Assembly (NCBI GenBank): GCA_033344815.1
Contig: JAWPMR010000001.1
Location: 3,520,136 to 3,584,135, forward strand
Direction: 5' to 3'
DNA from: Paracoccaceae bacterium
GTDB taxonomy: Bacteria; Pseudomonadota; Alphaproteobacteria; Rhodobacterales; Rhodobacteraceae
Length of the DNA: 64,000 nt
Under the pieces are notes generated by a model, which made no database searches, was not told the DNA's origin, and worked only from the letters and a program-made list of their open reading frames with translations. The position numbers and the translations under genes were made by a program. Of this stretch, positions 42,767 to 52,351 are shown in pieces; position 1 is the stretch's first letter; every line of letters starts with the position of its first letter.

Positions 42767-43543
42767 ATGTCTGAGCCTACACCCATCATCAATATGCGCA
42801 GCATTACAAAGCGTTTTGGCGGCGTAACAGCGTTGCGCGATGTAGATCTGTCTGCCTATGCAGGCGAAGTCCTCGCGATTGTGGGTGACAACGGCGCGGG
42901 AAAATCAACGCTGATCAAGGTCCTGACAGGTGTGTATCAACCAACTGCCGGGCATATCACATTTGATGGTAAACCGTTGGTGATGAGCAGTCACGCTGAT
43001 GCAATCAGCAACGGCATCGATGCAGTCTATCAAAATCTTGCGATTGCGGATCACCTGACACCGGCGCAAAATCTTTTCCTTGGATCCGAATTGACGAAAA
43101 ATGTACTCGGCGTTCCAATTCTCGACAATCGCACCATGACGGAGCAGGCTACGGCGGTACTCAAGGACAGATTGGGTGTTCAACTCAAAAGCATGGATGT
43201 TCTAACCGAGAGCCTGTCCGGGGGGCAGCGTCAGGCGGTCGCGATTGCTCGCGCCGTGAGGCATGATGATTTGCGCGTTCTTGTAATGGATGAACCGACC
43301 GCAGCCCTCGGGCCACAGGAAACCGCACGGACGCTGAAGCTTATTGAGGTGCTCAAGAGCCAAGGTCTCGCCGTGATCGTAATCAGCCACGCGTTGGATG
43401 ATGTTTTTGAGATCTCGGACCGCATACATGTGATGCGGCGCGGAGAATGTGCGGGCGTCGTGCGCACTGCCGAGACGACAACCGAGGAAGTTCTGGGCTT
43501 GATTACTGGCGCCAACCTGACCCAGGGAGGGGCAGCAGCATGA
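42767..43543 (+). CDS. Sugar ABC transporter ATP-binding protein, single domain (FrcA type)
   Basis: 258-residue ATPase like one half of RbsA, as in FrcA. Walker A 'VGDNGAGKST' near residue 42, signature 'LSGGQRQAVAIARA' near 148, Walker B 'VLVMDEPTAALG' near 170 and switch His in 'VISHALDDV'. The ATG at 42767 is chosen at the start of the conserved part; a frame from 42548 includes the promoter and is rejected. Its TGA overlaps the permease ATG by 4 nt (ATGA). A single-domain ATPase would act as a homodimer. Confidence 0.92.
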   Translation: MSEPTPIINMRSITKRFGGVTALRDVDLSAYAGEVLAIVGDNGAGKSTLIKVLTGVYQPTAGHITFDGKPLVMSSHADAISNGIDAVYQNLAIADHLTPAQNLFLGSELTKNVLGVPILDNRTMTEQATAVLKDRLGVQLKSMDVLTESLSGGQRQAVAIARAVRHDDLRVLVMDEPTAALGPQETARTLKLIEVLKSQGLAVIVISHALDDVFEISDRIHVMRRGECAGVVRTAETTTEEVLGLITGANLTQGGAAA

Positions 43544-44652
43544 GCGACACAGCCACGCCCACAAGCATCGCCGCACGCATCGAACCCTATATGGGTATCC
43601 TTGGTCCGATGGCGATGATCGCGATGATCGCGCTGTTCATGGGCGCGGTTGAACCCGCCCGTTATTTCCGAATGTCCAACATTAATCAGATCCTTTTGGA
43701 CGCAGCGCTGTATATGCCGATGGCGATGGCGATGACTTTTGTCATCACGCAGAGGGGGATTGATCTGTCGATCGGATCCGTCGCGGCGTTGTCCGCAATC
43801 ATGATGGCGTTTCTAATCAAACAATATGATTTCCCTGCGTGGGTTGCTGTGATCATTTGCCTGCTGCTCGGCGCTGGAATGGGTCTGATCAACGGCCTCG
43901 TGATCACCGTTTTCCGCGTGCCGGATTTGATCGGGACGCTCGCCATGGATCTGGTCTACCGCGGGTTTGCACTGGTTCTGGCCAAGGGATTGGTACTTGC
44001 ACGCTTTCCTGATCTGATCACCGAAATCGGTCGTGGGCAGGCCTTGCAATTCCTGCCAACACCTGTGGTCATTGGGGTTTTGACGTTAATTGGCGGCTAT
44101 ATCCTGCTCCGCGCAACGCATTTTGGTCGCTATACGATTGCAATTGGCTCAAACCCGGAAGCCTCTGAAATGACGGGCATCAGCGTCGATCGGCACCGGG
44201 TCTATGCCTATGTCCTGATGGGCACGATGGCGGCTCTTGGTGGCCTCATGCTGACCGGCAAGCTCAATGCGGTGCAGGCGACATCAGCACCCTATTTCAA
44301 CCTTCACGTGATTGCTGCTGTCGTGGTCGGAGGCACGTCGTTGTTTGGTGGACGCGCATCGATGATTGGATCACTTGCGGGTGTTTTGTTGTTGTCCATG
44401 ATGATCAACGCATTGGTGACCTTGCGGATTGAGTTCTTCTGGCAATCGGTCGCCTCTGGCGTGGTGATCATCTTGTCAGTGGCAATTTATACATGGCTGC
44501 AAAAGAAAGACCGCGACGGCAGCGGCGGACTGACGGCGGCTCTGGCCAACCCGGACAATCGAAAGGTCGGGTTTCTGGCCATTGGATTGTCGGTTGCGAT
44601 CCTACTGCTTCTGGCAATTGGTGCGCTGACAGGGGGACCTGTTGAAAGCTGA
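43540..44652 (+). CDS. Sugar ABC transporter permease (RbsC/FrcC type)
   Basis: 370-residue permease with about ten hydrophobic helices. 'TFVITQRGIDLSIGSVAALS' near residue 68, 'NGLVITVFRVPDLIGTLAM' near 117 and 'AAVVVGGTSLFGGRASMIG' near 260 are the family landmarks. GGGAGGGG lies 9 nt before the ATG, and it overlaps the ATPase gene by 4 nt. It forms the channel of the LuxP-like-receptor importer. Confidence 0.94.
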   Translation: MSDTATPTSIAARIEPYMGILGPMAMIAMIALFMGAVEPARYFRMSNINQILLDAALYMPMAMAMTFVITQRGIDLSIGSVAALSAIMMAFLIKQYDFPAWVAVIICLLLGAGMGLINGLVITVFRVPDLIGTLAMDLVYRGFALVLAKGLVLARFPDLITEIGRGQALQFLPTPVVIGVLTLIGGYILLRATHFGRYTIAIGSNPEASEMTGISVDRHRVYAYVLMGTMAALGGLMLTGKLNAVQATSAPYFNLHVIAAVVVGGTSLFGGRASMIGSLAGVLLLSMMINALVTLRIEFFWQSVASGVVIILSVAIYTWLQKKDRDGSGGLTAALANPDNRKVGFLAIGLSVAILLLLAIGALTGGPVES

Positions 44653-44701
44653 ATAACCAGATAACCGGGGAAAATCCCCTTTCATCACCATGGGAGGTAT
44701 C

Positions 44702-45847
44702 ATGATGAAAACCTATCTAACCTTTGCGACCTGCGCGGCGGCTCTGCTGGCTGGCAGTATGGCGCTTGCCGACGGGCATTTGCCGCTCAAAACCTTGCCC
44801 GATGATGGCGAGCGCGACTATTGGGTGCCAGAACAGGTGAACGCGGATGGCGCATTAGATGCGTTACAGGCTGTTGTTGGCGCCGAAGCCGTCCCGTTCA
44901 AAGGCAGTCTTGAGAACCCGATCCAGATCGCGCTGATCTATCCATCAGCAGATACGTCTGACTTTTGGGCACGTAACTATCTGGCTCTGATCAAACGTCT
45001 CGATCAGCTTGAAATAGCTTATGAAACAACGGAATTCGCATCCCGTCAGATCGAGCATTCGCTGCAATCAACCTATGCCTCACAGGTAGAACAAGACGCC
45101 GATCTTTATGATTTCGTCATTTTTGGTCCATCTGAATTGGCAACACAGGCCGATAACATCGACAAACTGGCGGGGAATGCTGATCTCACCACATTTGTCT
45201 GGGCGTTCCACACACCGCTGACCTATTTGGAAAACCAACCTGCGAACTGGTTTGATTTCTCATCCGCTTTTGGCGCGCTGAAGATGTGCGACTACATGTT
45301 GGAACGGTTGGGTAATGATGTAACTTATGCGATGAACCGTGGGATTCCGGGGATCACCGACAACCAGCGTTCGGGCGATTTCAAGGATTGCGTAGCCGAA
45401 AAAGGCAACTGGAACCCGGTCTATGAGCATTATGGCGAATACCAGCGCGAAGGTGGATTTGAAGGTACAAGCCTGATCCTGCAAGCCTATCCTGAAGCCA
45501 AGGTTATCCATAATGCGAACACCGCGATGGCCATGGGTTCTGTGGAGGCACAGATCGCGGTGAGTGCGGAAAAAGATGTTTTCTCAACCGGTTGGGGCGG
45601 AACGGGTCTCGAACTTGACGCGATCCGTCGTGGCGAGTTGGATGCGACGCCAATGCGGATGGGCGACGATGTGGGTGCCGCCACGGCAGAGGCGATCAAA
45701 TACCACCTTGAAGGTCGCGCAGCCGAGCTTCCGTTTGTTTTCCTTGGCCGCATTACCATCGCCCATGATGAAATGAGCGTGGAGGAAATCGACGCGCTTG
45801 AAATGGAAGCCTTCCGGTTTTCCGGCGTGGGCGCGTTGGATCGCTGA
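44702..45847 (+). CDS. LuxP-like periplasmic binding protein of an ABC importer
   Basis: 381-residue receptor with a signal peptide (residues 1-23, ends ALAD). GGGAGG lies 4-9 nt before the ATG. Over its length it reads like Vibrio LuxP: 'SDFWARN' (LuxP SDYWVRN), 'STGWGGTGLELDAIRRGELD' (LuxP [20 protein letters not shown]), 'MRMGDDVGAATAEAIK' and the end 'EAFRFSG'. Ser86, Trp89, Arg223, Trp298 and Arg319 match residues I recall as LuxP ligand contacts, whereas the LuxP Gln and Asp contacts are replaced (Asp84, Ala275). The ligand is therefore probably a furanose-like sugar related to, but maybe not, autoinducer-2. Here it is part of a transporter rather than a LuxQ sensor. Confidence 0.87.
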   Translation: MMKTYLTFATCAAALLAGSMALADGHLPLKTLPDDGERDYWVPEQVNADGALDALQAVVGAEAVPFKGSLENPIQIALIYPSADTSDFWARNYLALIKRLDQLEIAYETTEFASRQIEHSLQSTYASQVEQDADLYDFVIFGPSELATQADNIDKLAGNADLTTFVWAFHTPLTYLENQPANWFDFSSAFGALKMCDYMLERLGNDVTYAMNRGIPGITDNQRSGDFKDCVAEKGNWNPVYEHYGEYQREGGFEGTSLILQAYPEAKVIHNANTAMAMGSVEAQIAVSAEKDVFSTGWGGTGLELDAIRRGELDATPMRMGDDVGAATAEAIKYHLEGRAAELPFVFLGRITIAHDEMSVEEIDALEMEAFRFSGVGALDR

Positions 45848-45855
45848 AATCACAA

Positions 45856-45884
45856 CCCGTCTCCGATCTTCCATCGGGGACGGG
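45856..45884. terminator. Hairpin between convergent binding-protein and cupin genes
   Basis: CCCGTCTCCGAT and ATCGGGGACGGG form a 12-bp stem with one G-U and a 5-nt loop. T-tracts are weak on both sides, so termination is likely but not certain. Confidence 0.6.
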
Positions 45885-45908
45885 ACCACAATTTATGTGC
45901 CAAACTTG

Positions 45909-46259
45909 CTAGGTCTCGGCAGATATCCGATCACCCTGCGTGGTCGGAGATGAGATTACCAGAAACCGCGCCGGTTTGGTTTGACTGTCGTTTCTTACCT
46001 GGTGCATCTGGCCGGGTTTGATATTCAGCGCGTCTGAGGGCGCCAGTTGATGTATGACATCGTCGAGGTCGATGGTAAGGGACCCCTCCAAAAGAAAGAA
46101 CAGTTGGTTGGCCTGTTCATGGAGGTGCCGTTCTTCCCGGGTCTGGGGCGGCATGCGTTCTTCGGTGACACTGAGATCATCACCCTCCAGGAGCCGCCAT
46201 CCTTCACAGATCTGTGCCCACATGTAATGCGGCGCATTTGCACGATTGATCACTGTCAT
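45909..46259 (-). CDS. Cupin-domain protein
   Basis: 116-residue single cupin. Metal-ligand motif 1 is in 'REERHLHEQANQLFFLLEGS' (His, His, Gln/Glu) near residue 42, and motif 2 in 'NIKPGQMHQVRNDSQ' near 80. The ATG at 46259 begins MTVINRANAPHYMW; the longer frame from 46352 adds a basic stretch without support. Such small cupins serve as isomerases, dioxygenases or sugar-binding sensors. It converges on the LuxP-like operon; a functional tie to the imported sugar is possible. Confidence 0.82.
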   Translation of the reverse strand: MTVINRANAPHYMWAQICEGWRLLEGDDLSVTEERMPPQTREERHLHEQANQLFFLLEGSLTIDLDDVIHQLAPSDALNIKPGQMHQVRNDSQTKPARFLVISSPTTQGDRISAET

Positions 46260-47666
46260 AGCTCTAGCATGCCGTTTCGGATAATGCGACGCAAGCTGCG
46301 GGTTTTTACACCGAATAAAGCACGGACTTGGCCGCCTCGGGATGTCTGGCAAATGGCTGAGCAGACCATAGCACAGTCGCTGGAGAGTACGGGTACAACC
46401 GATAAATTGCTCTTTTGGTAGTGGTGAAAAATAGCCAGTGATATGGGGTCTGCACGATCCCGAAATTGGTATGAACGCGCTTTCGCATGAGGCTGTGTTT
46501 CTCCCGGGCAGGGTGCAGTCGAGCTTGCGGTTATAGGGCGACGGAATCGGTTTTTTGAATGACTTTTGAGGTTTAACTCTCGGTCTCTTTGGAGATCACC
46601 ACGAACACCTTGGCATTGGGCACACTGCGCGCCACCCATCCTGTATTTGCCGACCATGCAGCGGTTATCGCCGCAAATAGTGTCGTCAAACCAGCATTTT
46701 TGACCGACCGGGAGCCTGTTGACCGCCGAAAAAAAGGCGGAATTCGATAAAAACTGCTACCATGGTCAGGGCACGCACGTCTATCTGCGCTTGAGCGCCG
46801 AAGACTCCCCGACCGATCAGCCGGTTTGCCAAAAACCAGGGAGTGCAGTATTGGCATTCTCCTGTTTGCCGGATTATGCGTGGCCGTGGGTCTGGTGCTT
46901 TGTGGATTGTCTTGCCATGCCATGTCCCTCAACCACTACACCGCATTTTGGGAACTGTCTCTGGGTCCGGTCGCGCCTGTCGGAACTCACCCAGAAATGC
47001 CGGTTACGAAGTGCCATTCCTCACTATTGTTGGCCGCTTTTCCGCATTCAATGACCAGATAATTCAGACGTCGCCGGCTCTATATCGACGATCCAAAAAT
47101 GGTTTGGCAAAGCGGCTGACATTATGGGCGAGTCCGGTTGCGGCGTCGTTACCGCCGTGATGCCGGTTTCGAAAGAGGGCGGAAGTGATCCGTATAATTC
47201 GACCTAACCGGACATCGAGCGTCTACCGGACAGTGTCAAACCCAAAGACAACGCAATCCGCTATAGACGCCTTACGGCGCACATCATGGGCGAAACGAGG
47301 CCTTGCGTGCTGCCTTGTGACAATAAGAGAATTTTACAAGATCTATCTCCGGTTCAATTGTGTGCTCGCGGTAGAATTGTGAACCACTCTTGCTCGGCTT
47401 GAACATCCGGCTACACGCCTATCGGCTTTACTGGATTTCCGCCGTTGGAAAGCTTCGTTCTGTGAAGGCGATCGCAGCGCAGAATATAAAGACAGCTTTT
47501 TTCAAGTGGGGCGGCGCTTGTTGTTTTCATGTCAAAGCTAAATGTCGGTTCTCTTCACGGTCTGGTTGCATTTCGATTGGGGGAATTCTCCAGCAAAGGT
47601 CCCATCGACAACGCGCGATTTCGTGGTAGCGTTCAAAAAAATGTAATCGGAGAAGAGGGTGCCGCT
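46260..47666. other. Eroded stretch without a recognisable gene
   Basis: About 1.4 kb. Fragments such as 'ILLFAGLCVAVGLVLCGLS' (plus strand near 46850) look like a membrane helix, but the frames around break and no family is recognisable. Possibly a decayed membrane-protein gene. The right end contains the leader of aqpZ. Confidence 0.45.
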
Positions 47667-48353
47667 ATGACGAAAAAATTGATCGCTGAATTCATTGGGA
47701 CGTTTTGGTTGGTTCTGGGTGGGTGTGGCGCTGCCGTTTTGGCCGCTGGCGTGCCAGACGTTGGGATCGGTTGGCTGGGTGTCAGTTTCGCCTTTGGCTT
47801 AACGGTTTTGACCATGGCCTACGCTGTGGGTCACATCTCCGGCGGGCATTTCAATCCGGCCGTTTCTCTGGGTCTGATGATTGCCGGGAAATTTGAGGGT
47901 AAGGATTTGTTACCTTATTGGTTTGCACAGGTCGCTGGCGCGATCATTGCCGCGGTTGTCCTCTATTTCATAGCTTCCGGCTTGCCGGATTTTGCGGCAG
48001 GCGGATTTGCCTCCAACGGTTATGGTGACGCGTCCCCACAGGGTTTTTCCATGACGGCCGCACTGGTGACTGAAATCGTGATGACGGCGTTTTTCCTAAT
48101 CATCATTCTTGGGGCCACATCGGCTGGTGCGCCCGCAGGATTTGCCCCTATTGCAATCGGTCTTGGACTGACGCTAATTCATCTGATCTCGATCCCCGTG
48201 ACCAATACCTCGGTCAATCCGGCGCGTTCGACGGGCGTCGCACTTTTTGCCGATGGTCCGGCTTTGTCCCAGCTTTGGTTGTTCTGGTTGGCGCCGTTGG
48301 TGGGGGCTGCTGTTGGCGCGCTGATCTGGCGTGCGATGGACCCAGACAGCTGA
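47667..48353 (+). CDS. aqpZ: Aquaporin Z
   Basis: 228-residue water channel with six helices and the two half-helix motifs '[15 protein letters not shown]' near residue 56 and '[15 protein letters not shown]' near 180. The selectivity-filter Arg follows the second NPA, as in AqpZ. AGAAGAGGG lies 8-16 nt before the ATG at 47667; an ATG at 47529 gives an unlikely polar extension. Converges on recR. Confidence 0.95.
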   Translation: MTKKLIAEFIGTFWLVLGGCGAAVLAAGVPDVGIGWLGVSFAFGLTVLTMAYAVGHISGGHFNPAVSLGLMIAGKFEGKDLLPYWFAQVAGAIIAAVVLYFIASGLPDFAAGGFASNGYGDASPQGFSMTAALVTEIVMTAFFLIIILGATSAGAPAGFAPIAIGLGLTLIHLISIPVTNTSVNPARSTGVALFADGPALSQLWLFWLAPLVGAAVGALIWRAMDPDS

Positions 48354-48360
48354 AGACGCG

Positions 48361-48954
48361 CTAGATGTCTTTGCGTGCCCGCATGGCGGCGGTTATGGTA
48401 CCATCATCAAGGTAATCTAATTCACCGCCAATGGGCACGCCTTGTGCCAGGGAGGTCAATCGGACCTGCCCATCAAGCTGATCGGCGATGTAATGCGCGG
48501 TGGTTTGCCCATCAATCGTCGCATTCAACGCCAGCACGACTTCGGTAATATTCTCGGATGGTACCCGGTCGATCAAACGTGGGATGCGTAGCTCTTGCGG
48601 CCCAATCGCATCCAAAGCAGATAGCGTACCGCCCAAGACATGGTAACGTCCCTTGAAGACGCCTGAACGTTCCATCGCCCAGAGGTCGGCGACATCCTCC
48701 ACCACACATAGCTCGCCATTGGCGCGTTTTTCGGAGGTGCAGATGTCGCAGATGTCGAGCGTTCCGACGTTGCCGCAATTCAGGCATTCGCGTGCTGTCG
48801 CGGCAACAGTTTGCATGGCGTCCGCCAACGGCGTCAGCAGCAGGCTGCGTTTGCGAATAAGATGCAAGACCGCCCGCCTTGCCGAGCGCGGACCGAGGCC
48901 AGGCAATTTGGCCATCAGTTCGATCAAGGCGTCAATGTCTTTGGTGCTGCTCAT
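48361..48954 (-). CDS. recR: Recombination protein RecR
   Basis: 197-residue RecR of the RecFOR pathway, which helps load RecA on gapped DNA. Helix-hairpin-helix '[20 protein letters not shown]' is near residue 11, zinc finger '[16 protein letters not shown]' near 57, Toprim '[16 protein letters not shown]' near 81 and the C-terminal '[16 protein letters not shown]'. It lies downstream of ybaB and dnaX on the same strand, the common bacterial order dnaX-ybaB-recR. Confidence 0.97.
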   Translation of the reverse strand: MSSTKDIDALIELMAKLPGLGPRSARRAVLHLIRKRSLLLTPLADAMQTVAATARECLNCGNVGTLDICDICTSEKRANGELCVVEDVADLWAMERSGVFKGRYHVLGGTLSALDAIGPQELRIPRLIDRVPSENITEVVLALNATIDGQTTAHYIADQLDGQVRLTSLAQGVPIGGELDYLDDGTITAAMRARKDI

Positions 48955-49040
48955 TGATATGGTAGCTTGGACCTGCAGGAAGAGTACGGCGCAACCCCGT
49001 GCTGTGACATTGGGTCACCGGATTTCATCGCCACACCAGA

Positions 49041-49385
49041 TTAAAACGGCAGCTTCATGTCAGCAGGCAAGCCCAAGCCTTCGGTCAGCTTTGCCATTTC
49101 TTGTTGTGCGCGTTCTGTTGCTTTGCTCTGCGCATCCTTGATCGCGGCTAGGATCAGGTCTTCCACGACTTCCTTGTCATCTCCATTGAAGATCGACGGA
49201 TCAATATTCAAGGTTTTCAATTCACCTTTCGCGGTGCAAGTGGCGGTCACAAGTCCTGCGCCTGAAGAGCCCTCGACCATCAGGTTGGCCATATCCTCTT
49301 GCAGCTGTTCCATCTTGCCCTGCATTTCCTGCGCTTTTTTCATCATTCCGGCCATGTCGCCGAGGCCACCTAATCCTTTGAGCAT
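49041..49385 (-). CDS. ybaB: YbaB/EbfC family nucleoid-associated protein
   Basis: 114-residue small DNA-binding protein: 'GLGDMAGMMKKAQEMQGKME' at residue 6, 'VEGSSGAGLVTATCTAKGE' near 39, 'EDLILAAIKDAQSKATERAQ' near 75. It forms dimers that coat DNA by family knowledge. It sits between dnaX and recR, which supports the call. Cytoplasmic. Confidence 0.95.
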   Translation of the reverse strand: MLKGLGGLGDMAGMMKKAQEMQGKMEQLQEDMANLMVEGSSGAGLVTATCTAKGELKTLNIDPSIFNGDDKEVVEDLILAAIKDAQSKATERAQQEMAKLTEGLGLPADMKLPF

Positions 49386-49463
49386 TCTCTCGTCCTTGTT
49401 GTAGGTCTGTTTCTGGATATATGCGGCTTGATGCGCGTTGGGGCAAGGGCTGCTTGCGATCGC

Positions 49464-51215
49464 CTAGTCATCCTCGAAAGGGTCCCATTCGTCCTCAACT
49501 TCGGGCAAGGCCTCTTGTACAGCCTCCGAGGCGATCTGGTCGGGGGTCCGGATATCCTTGATTTTGGCCTTCGGGAACTGTGCCAGAACGGCTTGCATCA
49601 AAGGGTGCTTATGTGCCGCATCTTCCAGCGCGTATTTCTTGGCATTGCGCACCTCATCGATGGTCTTGCCCCCGCCCTCGCTGACGATAGTCACGGCCCA
49701 CCGGTTACCAGTCCACATTTGCAACCGCTGGCCCAACCGTTGTGCCAGATCACGCGGCGCGCGGTCTGTTGGTTTGAATTCTATGCGCCCGGGTTGATAG
49801 GACACCAGCCTGACGTCGGTTTCCACATCGGCAAGCAATTTGCCATCCCGGTTCGCGCGGATGAGTTCTACCACATGATCAAATGTCGGGAATCGGGCAA
49901 GGGCCGCGTCTAGGTCGACGGCCTGTGCCGTGGCCGTCCCAGCGCTGCCAGTCGCGTTTGGTCGGGCCGAGGCGATAGCCGAGGCCCCCCCGCCCGCGGC
50001 ACGCGCGCCAGCGCTTTGCGCTGGTTTCCCACCGCCACCGGCGGGAGGATTGGTCCCGTTCAGTTTGCGCACCAATTCTTCCGGGCTTGGCAAATCAGCC
50101 ACATGTGTCAGGCGAATGATCGCCATCTCCGCAGCCATCATCGCATTGGGCGCATTGGCAACTTCGTCCAGTGCCTTCAGCAACATTTGCCATAAACGTG
50201 TCAACACGCGCATCGGTAACGCCTGCGCCATTTCCAGCCCCCGGACGCGTTCATCTGGTGATATGGTTGGGTCTTCTGCCGCTTCGGGGGTAATCTTCAC
50301 AACCGACACCCAATGGGTAATTTCGGCGAGGTCCCGCAGGACTGCCATCGGGTCTGCGCCTTCAGCATATTGCGATGACAACTCTGTCAACGCGCCGGTG
50401 GCATCACCCCTTAAAATCATGTCAAACAGATCAAGAACGCGTCCCCGATCCGCCAAACCGAGCATTGCACGTACCTGAATGGCGTTCGTCTCTCCGGCTC
50501 CGTGACTGATCGCCTGATCCAGGAGAGACGTCGCATCGCGCGCTGACCCTTCAGCGGCGCGCGCGATCAGGGCAAGCGCGTCTTCGGCAATCTCGGCATT
50601 TTCCGCGTCGGCGATCTTTCGCATCAACGCGATCATGACTTCTGGTTCGATGCGACGCAAATCAAAGCGTTGGCAGCGCGAAAGAACCGTCACAGGGACT
50701 TTGCGGATTTCGGTTGTCGCGAAAATGAATTTCACATGGGCAGGCGGTTCTTCGAGGGTTTTCAAGAGCGCATTGAACGCTCCGGTGCTCAGCATGTGCA
50801 CTTCGTCGATAATGTACACCTTGTAGCGTGCGGAGGCAGCCCGGTAGTGCACCGAGTCGATGATCTCGCGGATATTGGCCACACCGGTGTTAGAGGCCGC
50901 ATCCATTTCCATAACATCTACATGGCGCCCCTCCATGATCGCAAGGCAGTGCTCGCAAACACCGCAAGGCTCTGTCGTTGGCCCGCCTGCACCATCGTCC
51001 CCGATACAGTTCATGCCTTTTGCAATGATCCGGGCGGTGGTGGTTTTGCCAGTCCCGCGGATACCAGTCATCACAAAGGCTTGGGCAATCCGATCCGCGT
51101 CAAAGGCATTTTTCAGGGTCCGCACCATTGCATCCTGCCCCACCAAATCGGCAAAGGTCTCAGGGCGGTACTTACGTGCCAGTACCTGATATTCATTCTT
51201 TTCGGTTTTGGTCAT
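49464..51215 (-). CDS. dnaX: DNA polymerase III subunit gamma/tau
   Basis: 583-residue clamp-loader ATPase. Walker A 'GIRGTGKTTTARIIAKGMNC' is near residue 51, the zinc site 'CGVCEHC' near 84, the DEAD-like 'YIIDEVHMLSTGAFNALLKT' near 135 and sensor 1 'FIFATTEIRKVP' near 162. A low-complexity Gly/Ala/Pro linker (residues 395-430) leads to the tau C-terminal part that binds the polymerase. Length is typical for alphaproteobacteria. No frameshift signal for a separate gamma form was identified. Confidence 0.97.
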   Translation of the reverse strand: MTKTEKNEYQVLARKYRPETFADLVGQDAMVRTLKNAFDADRIAQAFVMTGIRGTGKTTTARIIAKGMNCIGDDGAGGPTTEPCGVCEHCLAIMEGRHVDVMEMDAASNTGVANIREIIDSVHYRAASARYKVYIIDEVHMLSTGAFNALLKTLEEPPAHVKFIFATTEIRKVPVTVLSRCQRFDLRRIEPEVMIALMRKIADAENAEIAEDALALIARAAEGSARDATSLLDQAISHGAGETNAIQVRAMLGLADRGRVLDLFDMILRGDATGALTELSSQYAEGADPMAVLRDLAEITHWVSVVKITPEAAEDPTISPDERVRGLEMAQALPMRVLTRLWQMLLKALDEVANAPNAMMAAEMAIIRLTHVADLPSPEELVRKLNGTNPPAGGGGKPAQSAGARAAGGGASAIASARPNATGSAGTATAQAVDLDAALARFPTFDHVVELIRANRDGKLLADVETDVRLVSYQPGRIEFKPTDRAPRDLAQRLGQRLQMWTGNRWAVTIVSEGGGKTIDEVRNAKKYALEDAAHKHPLMQAVLAQFPKAKIKDIRTPDQIASEAVQEALPEVEDEWDPFEDD

Positions 51216-51717
51216 GCAGTGGCCTTGAAGCAGGAGATTCGGCGGTCAGCCTGTAGGGTAGGGGTCCCAACGGAAGACGTAAACCAGAGCCGCACAAGAA
51301 AGCGATCTGTTACCAGGTGCGTGCACCCCGGAGTATATCAGAACGTCACCTTCAATGGCCGTTACTCGCTTCGTCCGCCGAAAAAACGTTGCCTTGATCA
51401 CTCAATGTGGGCCAGGCATCGGTCCAGATGATACATAATTCGCTACGGGTCTGATCGGTTTTCAAGTTGCGCTCTGGTTTGAGGTGTTCAGGCAACGCTT
51501 GTTAAAACGCCCCGCCCGGGGATGGTTCGCGCGGGTTCGGAGCGCAAAAATCTAATTCTGTCGGGTGCCTAGGGTATCAGCCATCATGCATGGGATGTCG
51601 ACCGGTTCGCCTATGAACGGTTTGACGGGCTTGGTTTTTTCGCGCTTTGTGCCATTATTTTCTGCATCATCCTGCCCCAGCGTGCGGTGCGCACCGTGGA
51701 GATCTTCCACTGGCTGG
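51216..51717. other. Gap between dnaX and the TetR gene, with an orphan fragment
   Basis: On the plus strand codons 51573-51800 are open without a start codon and read 'FAYERFDGLGFFALCAIIFC' and 'QRAVRTVEIFHWLV', protein-like with one hydrophobic segment. This may be the tail of a lost membrane protein gene. It overlaps the end of the TetR gene antisense. Nothing else is recognised. Confidence 0.35.
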
Positions 51718-52278
51718 TCAGGTCAGATCAAACAGATTTGGCAAATCACGAAGCACTTGCGAACTGCGTCTCGCGCGGGACAATTGCCACCCGCCTTGAA
51801 TGAGGAGGAAAAGATGCTCGGCGTGACGTTCTGCCCGGTCTTTGTCCATGCCCAAACGGATCGCATGGTCATACACTTCCTCAATCCAGCCTTGATAACA
51901 CCGTTCCGCATGTTGCAGGAAGATAGCGTTTTCAGGTCCCTCAAAAAGCGTGGACCCAATCGGGCACCCATCTCTCTGTCCGGTCAGGTCAAATAGTTTT
52001 GCGAGTTTAAAACAGAGCGTTGTGGCGCCATCGTTAACGGTCGATGCATCAGCGAAGCTGGCGGCAATAACACGCAGCATTTCGTCGGAGGCCCAGGTCG
52101 CGGCGGCGATGGCCAAATCTGCCTTTCCATTGGGGAAATGGTGATAAAGCGACCCTTTTGGCGAGGCGGCCTCGGCCAACAAATCATTCAATCCCACACC
52201 GTGATACCCCCGAGAGCGGAACAGCTGCGCTGCGGCGCGGATCAAACGATCCTTGGTTGGAAGGGCGGAATTATTCAC
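51718..52278 (-). CDS. TetR/AcrR-family transcriptional regulator
   Basis: 186-residue repressor. HTH 'LFRSRGYHGVGLNDLLAEAA' and 'KGSLYHHFPNGKADLAIAA' span residues 18-60; the ligand domain is all-helical. Divergent from an alpha/beta hydrolase gene, with two matching inverted operators between them, so it most likely represses both genes and is released by a small molecule the hydrolase acts on. Confidence 0.94.
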   Translation of the reverse strand: MNNSALPTKDRLIRAAAQLFRSRGYHGVGLNDLLAEAASPKGSLYHHFPNGKADLAIAAATWASDEMLRVIAASFADASTVNDGATTLCFKLAKLFDLTGQRDGCPIGSTLFEGPENAIFLQHAERCYQGWIEEVYDHAIRLGMDKDRAERHAEHLFLLIQGGWQLSRARRSSQVLRDLPNLFDLT

Positions 52279-52296
52279 ATGGTCAACTTGACAGGA

Positions 52297-52340
52297 CTAG
52301 ACCGATTGGTCCACACATAAGAATAGACCAATCGGTCTAG
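52297..52340. promoter_or_regulatory. Twin TetR operators in the divergent promoter region
   Basis: CTAGACCGATTGGTC at 52297-52311 and its exact inverse GACCAATCGGTCTAG at 52326-52340, 14 nt apart. Each half is itself near-palindromic (GACC-N4-GGTC), the usual form of a TetR dimer site, so two dimers could bind. The region is only 73 nt between the two start codons. Confidence 0.85.
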
Positions 52341-52351
52341 ACATCTTATTA

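Noticed and set aside
45856-45884. Possible riboswitch in the hairpin after the LuxP-like gene
   Set aside because: It lies between two convergent genes, downstream of both, so a terminator role is the simpler reading.
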